48,700 nucleotides of DNA from positions 1 to 48,700 of the forward strand of contig NZ_JAGGQL010000053.1 in NCBI RefSeq assembly GCF_018613315.1, given 5' to 3'. Within the stretch, counting starts at the first letter, position 1; every line of letters starts with the position of its first letter. The stretch is from Bacillus sp. ISL-37. GTDB taxonomy: Bacteria > Bacillota > Bacilli > Bacillales > Cytobacillaceae. The notes under the pieces were generated by a model, which saw only the letters and a program-made list of their open reading frames with translations, did no database searches and was not told where the DNA came from. Below are positions 43,809 through 48,700 of the stretch, piece by piece. A program made the position numbers and the translations under genes.

Positions 43809-45681
43809 GATTGTTTCTCCCCTTTCTTTTTATAACAGGACGTAAAACTGAGATTCCGAATGGAGAAATGCTCATCTCTATAGAATATGGCCTTCCATGG
43901 AAGGCTATTTCTTCAGCTTTCAAAACTTTTTTGTTTATAACGCCTGAACCTCCAAAGACTGTAGCATCGCTGTTCAAAATTTCCCGATATTCGCCAGGCT
44001 TCGGTACACCGATTCGATAATTGCTATATACTTTCTCTGTGAAATTGCAAACTATGACCAGGAGTTCTTCAGGATTCTTTCCTTTCCTGATAAAAGAAAA
44101 AATCGACTGGTCCCGGTTATCAGCATCGATCCACTCAAAGCCTTCATAGCTTTGATCGATCTCATACAGCGGCTTTGACCGCTTATACAATTTGATAAGT
44201 TCCTTATTATATTGGTTCATCTTTTCATGCATTTCATAATCGAGGAGATTCCAGTCCAACTGTTCTTTGTCCTTCCATTCCGAAAACTGCCCAAATTCTG
44301 TCCCCATGAAGGTCAGCTTCTTGCCGGGGTGCGCTGCCATGAACCCAAGCAATAGCCGGAGTTGTGCGAACTTTTGCCAGTAATCGCCCGGCATCTTATC
44401 AAGAAGCGATTTCTTCCCGTGAACAACCTCATCATGTGAAAAAGGCAGGACAAAATTCTCTGAAAATGCATAAAGCAGCGAAAAGGTAACTTTATCATGT
44501 ATATGCTTCCTGTTATGGGATTCTTCCTCCATATACTTCAAAGTGTCATTCATCCATCCCATATTCCACTTGTATGTAAAACCAAGACCGCCATACTCCA
44601 CAGGAGCTGTCACCTGCGGCCAGTCAGTCGAATCCTCTGCAATCATCAGCGCTCCCGGCTCATACTCTTTGACCGCTTTGTTCAGCTTCTTTAAAAAGTC
44701 CACTCCATACTGGTTCGCAGCCTGAATTGAATTCGGCCAGTAGATAATATTGGCCACTGCATCAACCCTGAAGCCGTCGATATGATATTTTTCCAGCCAG
44801 AAAAGCGCACTCGAGATCAGGAAGCTCTGGACCTCTGTTTTTCCCAGGTCGAAATTGGCTGTTCCCCATACATGGTTCTCACGATCATTCTCACGCTGAT
44901 ATTCAAACACATAGCTGCCATCAAATTTGTACAGTCCATGCGCATCCTTGCAAAAATGCCCCGGAATCCAATCAAGGATGACCCCGATGCCGTTTTGATG
45001 GCACATATCAACGAAATACATGAAATCATGAGGCGTTCCATATCGGCTCGTAACTGAAAAATAACCAGTAGATTGATAGCCCCAGGAGATGTCGAGCGGA
45101 TGCTCAGTTAGAGGCAATAATTCAATATGTGTGTATCCGTGCGCAACAATATATGGGATCAATTCATCAACAATCTCACGGTATGTAAGGAACGAACCAT
45201 TATCATGCTTTTTCCAGGAACCCACATGAAGTTCATAGATGAACATCGGCTCGCCAAGTGTGCTCCTCTTTTCACGCTTTTGCAGCCATTTCTGGTCATT
45301 CCATTTATAGCCGTCCATTGGGTAGACGATTGAAGCCGTATTTGGTCTTACTTCCGAGAAAAATGCATAAGGGTCAGATTTGAGCAATCGCTCACCCGAC
45401 GGCGTTACAATCTCATATTTATAAATAGTACCAGTCAAATCACCCTCAAGAGCGAGCTGCCAGACCCCCTCCTGATTGACTTTATGAAACTCATAGCCAT
45501 TCCCATCCCAATTATTAAAATCACCTGTAAGCCTTACCTGAGTCGCATTTGGAGCCCACACACAAAATCGAGTATATGTTTCAGTTCCACTTTTAATGAC
45601 ATGTGCTCCAAATAAATTGTAGCTTTGGAACAGATTCCCTTCATGGAACAAATGCAATTCAAACTCTGTAGGATTTATCAC
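43726..45681 (-). CDS. glgB: 1,4-Alpha-glucan branching enzyme
   Basis: GH13 branching enzyme, about 651 residues, that adds alpha-1,6 branches to glycogen. An N-terminal CBM48 (about 20-110, [19 protein letters not shown]) precedes the (beta/alpha)8 domain with the nucleophile Asp in [14 protein letters not shown], the acid Glu in [11 protein letters not shown] and the third Asp in [11 protein letters not shown]. The start is uncertain: GGTGGAAGG precedes TTG and GTG codons; GTG at 45681 (MINPTEF) fits best. The C-terminal 25-30 basic residues extend past the usual end and overlap glgC by 83 bp. First gene of the glg operon. Confidence 0.93.
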   Translation of the reverse strand: MINPTEFELHLFHEGNLFQSYNLFGAHVIKSGTETYTRFCVWAPNATQVRLTGDFNNWDGNGYEFHKVNQEGVWQLALEGDLTGTIYKYEIVTPSGERLLKSDPYAFFSEVRPNTASIVYPMDGYKWNDQKWLQKREKRSTLGEPMFIYELHVGSWKKHDNGSFLTYREIVDELIPYIVAHGYTHIELLPLTEHPLDISWGYQSTGYFSVTSRYGTPHDFMYFVDMCHQNGIGVILDWIPGHFCKDAHGLYKFDGSYVFEYQRENDRENHVWGTANFDLGKTEVQSFLISSALFWLEKYHIDGFRVDAVANIIYWPNSIQAANQYGVDFLKKLNKAVKEYEPGALMIAEDSTDWPQVTAPVEYGGLGFTYKWNMGWMNDTLKYMEEESHNRKHIHDKVTFSLLYAFSENFVLPFSHDEVVHGKKSLLDKMPGDYWQKFAQLRLLLGFMAAHPGKKLTFMGTEFGQFSEWKDKEQLDWNLLDYEMHEKMNQYNKELIKLYKRSKPLYEIDQSYEGFEWIDADNRDQSIFSFIRKGKNPEELLVIVCNFTEKVYSNYRIGVPKPGEYREILNSDATVFGGSGVINKKVLKAEEIAFHGRPYSIEMSISPFGISVLRPVIKRKGRNNHAKEEMRSNAVGRRKRKPAALTDEESR

Positions 45682-45708
45682 CAAGATCCTTCCACCTGCC
45701 TTCTGCAA

Positions 45709-46289
45709 AACTTATAAAAACTCCCTTTTTCAGTAGTATTCTAGTTACCATCCGAAATTCCTTGTAAACATTTTTTTAATATTTCGACAATAATACTTAT
45801 AAATGTGGTACTTTCGACAAATTCAACTAAATGGTAGCGCTTTAATGTACTAAATCTTCCAATTACGCGAAATTTGGAGAACGAAAGTTGAAATAGAATA
45901 ATAATTTTGTGGAAGGTTGTGTTGATTTTATTGGGTTTGATAGAGAGAACCAGCGGAAATTTATTTTTGATTGATAGCGTATTCATCTTATCGAGGAAGT
46001 GATTGGATAGCGATTTAACGTAAGGGATACTAGGTTGGACTTGCTACTGATGTGGATCCAGCAATTCTGTATAGTCATCCATTAGAGGAACCCTCTATCA
46101 CTGCCTTATGTGACCAGTTTTTCCCTTGCTTCTCTAAACAGGGCACATATCTCTTAGTCACCTTTTGAACATCTTATTTTCTTAGTGCAAGCTGCTTATG
46201 TATTTATTAAATAGAAGGTCAGAAGCATTATTCGAAGTTAATACCTAGTTACTCTGTGGATTCCAAAATTTTTATAAAACATAAAAAAA
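45709..46289. other. Intergenic region between the glg operon and the tRNA array
   Basis: About 580 bp upstream of glgB. The minus-strand frame at 45741-45986 is AT-rich and without a ribosome-binding site; I reject it. The glg promoter must be here, probably within 45720-45800, but no clear match is seen; in B. subtilis this operon is sporulation-controlled (sigma-E). The words GATAGCG recur near 45973 and 46008. Nothing else is recognised. Confidence 0.6.
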
Positions 46290-46317
46290 AAGCCGTTAGC
46301 ATAATTGCTAACAGCTT
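46290..46317 (-). terminator. Terminator of the 5S-tRNA transcript
   Basis: On the minus strand AAGC(T)GTTAGC and GCTAAC(G)GCTT pair around a 7-nt loop and are followed by eight or more T. It comes directly after the last tRNA gene. Confidence 0.92.
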
Positions 46318-46323
46318 TCCTTA

Positions 46324-46395
46324 TGACCCCTACGGGATTCGAACCCGTGTTACCGCCGTGAAAGGGCGGTGTCTTAACCGCTTGACCAAGGGGCC
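46324..46395 (-). tRNA. tRNA-Glu (anticodon TTC)
   Basis: Reverse strand folds with a 7-bp acceptor (GGCCCCT/AGGGGTC), loop CTTTCAC and discriminator A. CCA is not encoded. Last gene of the array. Confidence 0.97.
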
Positions 46396-46398
46396 TTA

Positions 46399-46489
46399 TG
46401 GCGGAGAAGGAGGGATTTGAACCCTCGCGCCGGTTACCCGACCTACACCCTTAGCAGGGGCGCCTCTTCAGCCTCTTGAGTACTTCCCC
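46399..46489 (-). tRNA. tRNA-Ser (anticodon GCT)
   Basis: Long variable arm, acceptor GGGGAAG/CTTCTCC, anticodon loop CTGCTAA, discriminator G. CCA encoded. Confidence 0.97.
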
Positions 46490-46496
46490 ATAAAAA

Positions 46497-46571
46497 TGGC
46501 TCCGCAGGTAGGATTCGAACCTACGACCGCTCGGTTAACAGCCGAGTGCTCTACCACTGAGCTACTGCGGA
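46497..46571 (-). tRNA. tRNA-Asn (anticodon GTT)
   Basis: Acceptor TCCGCAG/CTGCGGA, loop CTGTTAA, discriminator G. CCA encoded. Confidence 0.97.
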
Positions 46572-46584
46572 ATAATACAAAAAA

Positions 46585-46658
<74 letters not shown>

Positions 46659-46661
46659 TTA

Positions 46662-46735
46662 TGGAGCGGGTGAAGAGAATCGAACTCTCATCATCAGCTT
46701 GGAAGGCTGAGGTTTTACCACTAAACTACACCCGC
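46662..46735 (-). tRNA. tRNA-Gly (anticodon TCC)
   Basis: Acceptor GCGGGTG/CACCCGC, loop CTTCCAA, discriminator T. CCA encoded. Confidence 0.97.
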
Positions 46736-46741
46736 AAAAAA

Positions 46742-46818
46742 TGGGGCGACTGATGGGAATCGAACCCACGAATGCCTGAACCACAATCAGGTGCGTTAAC
46801 CACTTCGCCACAATCGCC
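46742..46818 (-). tRNA. tRNA-His (anticodon GTG)
   Basis: An extra 5' G pairs with C73, the histidine identity element, and is encoded in the DNA. Loop TTGTGGT. CCA encoded. Confidence 0.97.
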
Positions 46819-46854
46819 ATATCTATAATGAATATTAATTGAAATTAAATAAGG

Positions 46855-46927
46855 TGGCTCAGGACGGAATCGAACCGCCGACACAAGGATTTTCAGTCCT
46901 TTGCTCTACCGACTGAGCTACTGAGCC
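46855..46927 (-). tRNA. tRNA-Phe (anticodon GAA)
   Basis: Acceptor GGCTCAG/CTGAGCC, loop CTGAAAA, discriminator A. The 3' flank is CCT, so CCA is not encoded. Confidence 0.97.
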
Positions 46928-46932
46928 ACAAA

Positions 46933-47008
46933 TGGCGGTCCCGACCGGGATCGAACCGGCGATCTCCTGCGTGACAGGCAGGCATGTTAACCGCTACACC
47001 ACGGGACC
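46933..47008 (-). tRNA. tRNA-Asp (anticodon GTC)
   Basis: Acceptor GGTCCCG/CGGGACC, loop CTGTCAC, discriminator G. CCA encoded. Confidence 0.97.
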
Positions 47009-47049
47009 AAATTCTTTTCAAGGAATTAACTTGAAAAGAACATTATGAA

Positions 47050-47123
<74 letters not shown>

Positions 47124-47149
47124 ACGATAAAAACTGTTTCAAAAAAATA

Positions 47150-47242
47150 TGGAGGAGGTAGAGGGATTCGAACCCCCGCGCGGTGTTACCCGCCTGTCGG
47201 TTTTCAAGACCGATCCCTTCAGCCAGACTTGGGTATACCTCC
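47150..47242 (-). tRNA. tRNA-Ser (anticodon TGA)
   Basis: Long variable arm, acceptor GGAGGTA/TACCTCC, loop CTTGAAA, discriminator T. CCA encoded. Confidence 0.97.
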
Positions 47243-47259
47243 GTGTTAAAAATAAGCAA

Positions 47260-47336
47260 TGGTGGACCTTGTAGGACTCGAACCTACGACCGGACGGTTA
47301 TGAGCCGTCTGCTCTAACCAGCTGAGCTAAAGGTCC
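47260..47336 (-). tRNA. tRNA-Ile2 (CAT, expected lysidine-modified)
   Basis: The anticodon reads CAT, but the body (GGACCTTTAGCTC... and AAGGTCC acceptor) matches the B. subtilis minor tRNA-Ile read through lysidine at position 34, and its place between Met and Ser(TGA) agrees with trnB. Automatic tools may call it Met. CCA encoded. Confidence 0.87.
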
Positions 47337-47375
47337 AGGATATCCTAGATTGAATAGGTTCAACCAGATTGAAAT

Positions 47376-47452
47376 TGGTAGCGGCGGAGGGGATCGAACC
47401 CCCGACCTTACGGGTATGAACCGTACGCTCTAGCCAGCTGAGCTACACCGCC
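47376..47452 (-). tRNA. Elongator tRNA-Met (anticodon CAT)
   Basis: Starts GGCGGTGTAGCTC as the B. subtilis elongator Met tRNA; acceptor closes with wobble pairs; discriminator A. CCA encoded. Confidence 0.93.
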
Positions 47453-47474
47453 AAATTATTATTTAAAGTGAATA

Positions 47475-47550
47475 TGGTGGAGCCTAGCGGGATCGAACCG
47501 CTGACCTCCTGCGTGCAAGGCAGGCGCTCTCCCAGCTGAGCTAAGGCCCC
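47475..47550 (-). tRNA. tRNA-Ala (anticodon TGC)
   Basis: Acceptor GGGGCCT/AGGCTCC, loop CTTGCAC, discriminator A. CCA encoded. Confidence 0.97.
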
Positions 47551-47567
47551 ATATAAAATAAGTAGCA

Positions 47568-47644
47568 TGGTCGGGAAGACAGGATTCGAACCTGCGACCC
47601 CTTGGTCCCAAACCAAGTGCTCTACCAAGCTGAGCTACTCCCCG
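47568..47644 (-). tRNA. tRNA-Pro (anticodon TGG)
   Basis: Acceptor CGGGGAG/CTTCCCG, loop TTTGGGA, discriminator A. CCA encoded. Confidence 0.97.
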
Positions 47645-47661
47645 ATAAAGAGTAAATATAA

Positions 47662-47738
<77 letters not shown>

Positions 47739-47761
47739 AAATTTAATAATTTCAGCTAACT

Positions 47762-47850
47762 TGGTGCCGAGGACCGGAATCGAACCGGTACGGTAGTCAC
47801 CTACCGCAGGATTTTAAGTCCTGTGCGTCTGCCAGTTCCGCCACCCCGGC
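47762..47850 (-). tRNA. tRNA-Leu (anticodon TAA)
   Basis: Long variable arm, acceptor GCCGGGG/CCTCGGC, loop CTTAAAA, discriminator A. CCA encoded. Confidence 0.97.
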
Positions 47851-47857
47851 TAAGAAA

Positions 47858-47932
47858 TGGAGCGGAAGACGGGATTCGAACCCGCGACCCCAACCTTGGC
47901 AAGGTTGTATTCTACCACTGAACTACTTCCGC
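47858..47932 (-). tRNA. tRNA-Gly (anticodon GCC)
   Basis: Acceptor GCGGAAG/CTTCCGC, loop TTGCCAA, discriminator T. CCA encoded. Confidence 0.97.
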
Positions 47933-47940
47933 ATTTATGG

Positions 47941-47968
47941 AAAGTTTTTTTGCTTGCGCAAAAAACTT
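47941..47968. other. tRNA-spacer hairpin between Leu(TAG) and Gly(GCC)
   Basis: AAAG-T7-GC and GC-A6-CTTT pair with one bulged base around a short loop. It fills the whole spacer and touches the CCA of the Leu gene. Confidence 0.6.
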
Positions 47969-48053
47969 TGGTGCGGGTGAAGGGAGTCGAACCCCCACGC
48001 CTTGCGGCGCCAGATCCTAAGTCTGGTGCGTCTGCCAATTCCGCCACACCCGC
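47969..48053 (-). tRNA. tRNA-Leu (anticodon TAG)
   Basis: Long variable arm, acceptor GCGGGTG/CACCCGC, loop CTTAGGA, discriminator A. CCA encoded. Confidence 0.97.
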
Positions 48054-48070
48054 ATATAAGATAATAAGTT

Positions 48071-48116
48071 TTCGCTGTCGCGAAGATAAGTAAGTTTATT
48101 TTCGCTGGCGCGAAAA
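48071..48116. other. Two mini-hairpins in the Lys/Leu spacer
   Basis: TTCGC-TGTC-GCGAA at 48071-48084 and TTTTCGC-TGGC-GCGAAAA at 48099-48116, both perfect, in the spacer between tRNA-Leu(TAG) and tRNA-Lys. Confidence 0.75.
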
Positions 48117-48121
48117 AAACT

Positions 48122-48197
48122 TGGTGAGCCATGAAGGACTCGAACCTTCGACCCTCTGATTAAAAGTCAGATGCTCTACCGACTGAGCTAATGGCTC
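48122..48197 (-). tRNA. tRNA-Lys (anticodon TTT)
   Basis: Acceptor GAGCCAT/ATGGCTC, loop CTTTTAA, discriminator A. CCA encoded. Confidence 0.97.
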
Positions 48198-48204
48198 GTA
48201 CAAG

Positions 48205-48280
<76 letters not shown>

Positions 48281-48297
48281 ATTTGTGGAAGATTATT

Positions 48298-48340
48298 TTC
48301 ACTAGCGTGAAGTTAAGGGTATTTTTTCACTTTCGTAAAA
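48298..48340. other. Mini-hairpins in the Val/Thr spacer
   Basis: TTCAC-TAGC-GTGAA at 48298-48311 is perfect; a second, imperfect TTTTTTCAC-TTTC-GT-AAAAAA follows near 48322-48342. Same design as the spacer hairpins at 48071-48116. Confidence 0.7.
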
Positions 48341-48346
48341 AAAACT

Positions 48347-48422
48347 TGGTGGAGGATGACGGGATCGAACCGCCGACCCTCTGCTTGTAAGGCAGATGCT
48401 CTCCCAGCTGAGCTAATCCTCC
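48347..48422 (-). tRNA. tRNA-Val (anticodon TAC)
   Basis: Acceptor GGAGGAT/ATCCTCC, loop CTTACAA, discriminator A. CCA encoded. First tRNA after 5S rRNA. Confidence 0.97.
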
Positions 48423-48432
48423 ATTTGAAACT

Positions 48433-48548
<116 letters not shown>

Positions 48549-48570
48549 CATTTTTTTTAAGACAATATCT

Positions 48571-48598
48571 ATTATACTGACTTTAAGTTATTTTGCAA
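48571..48598 (-). promoter_or_regulatory. Promoter candidate between 23S and 5S rRNA
   Basis: On the minus strand TTGCAA (48598-48593), a 16-bp spacer and TATAAT (48576-48571). The start site would be about 16 nt before 5S rRNA. It could supply extra transcription of the 5S-tRNA array beyond read-through from the rRNA operon. Confidence 0.5.
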
Positions 48599-48700
48599 GA
48601 GAAATTTTAAAAGAAATTTTACTTTGAAAATATCTTTATTCCCTCAAAACTAGATAATGTGTAAGAAGAATTCAAGAAGAACGAGTAATCTATTTGGTTA

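Noticed and set aside
45741-45986. 81-codon minus-strand frame upstream of glgB
   Set aside because: AT-rich composition, no ribosome-binding site and no family resemblance; it lies where the glg promoter should be.
47260-47336. Second elongator tRNA-Met
   Set aside because: The CAT anticodon suggests Met, but the body and the place in the array match the lysidine-type tRNA-Ile2.

Overview
The window reads as a chromosomal segment of a low-GC, spore-forming Bacillaceae bacterium. Gene families and gene order follow the Bacillus subtilis ytmB-ytlACD-ytkD-dps-ytzI-ytjA-ytiB-ythAB-men-yteA-glg-trnB region (order compared from memory). The divergence, the intergenic repeats and the extra genes suggest a relative such as Mesobacillus or a neighbouring genus rather than B. 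subtilis itself. The genus is an inference.

Layout. 1-372: exact 52-bp-period tandem repeat. 0.4-11.5 kb: conserved block with a DUF2584 protein, a YtmA-like hydrolase, an NMT1/SsuA-type ABC importer (ytlA, ytlC, ytlD), a Nudix hydrolase (YtkD), Dps, YtzI, YidD, a beta-carbonic anhydrase, an orphan zinc-binding lipoprotein behind a Zur-like operator, a bd-type quinol oxidase (YthA/YthB) and a DUF1540 peptide. 11.5-24.5 kb: an accessory interval between ythB and menC. It holds a CPBP protease with a hydrolase, an orphan MetRS C-terminal fragment, an ECF sigma/anti-sigma pair, AT-rich hypothetical genes, an IS110-family transposase beside a strongly structured non-coding element, a solitary tyrosine recombinase, a DUF4397 surface protein paired with a lipobox-bearing sortase, and flavohemoprotein Hmp with an Fnr-type promoter. 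24.8-33.5 kb: menaquinone pathway, menF-menD-menH-menB-menE-menC on the minus strand and menA divergent on the plus strand. 33.6-37.7 kb: YteA, a DUF2243 membrane protein with a secreted partner, a ferritin-like/cupin fusion and an EamA transporter. 37.8-45.7 kb: glycogen operon glgB-glgC-glgD-glgA-glgP. 46.3-48.55 kb: 21 tRNA genes behind a 5S rRNA gene, all minus strand, in the order known for B. subtilis trnB. The right edge probably touches the 3' end of a 23S rRNA gene.

How the genes work together. The men genes supply menaquinone, the electron carrier for the bd oxidase in the same window. Hmp detoxifies nitric oxide under low oxygen, which fits an Fnr site centred near -41 of its promoter. 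The Zur-like site links the zinc lipoprotein to zinc starvation. The glg genes store and mobilise glycogen. The DUF4397/sortase pair looks like a self-contained surface-anchoring cassette with its own operator-bearing promoter.

The least explained parts are the 332-bp structured element beside the IS110 transposase (28-bp terminal inverted repeats, several internal hairpins and a duplicated motif), the 52-bp hairpin repeat array, the covarying mini-hairpins in the tRNA spacers, and the sortase cassette.
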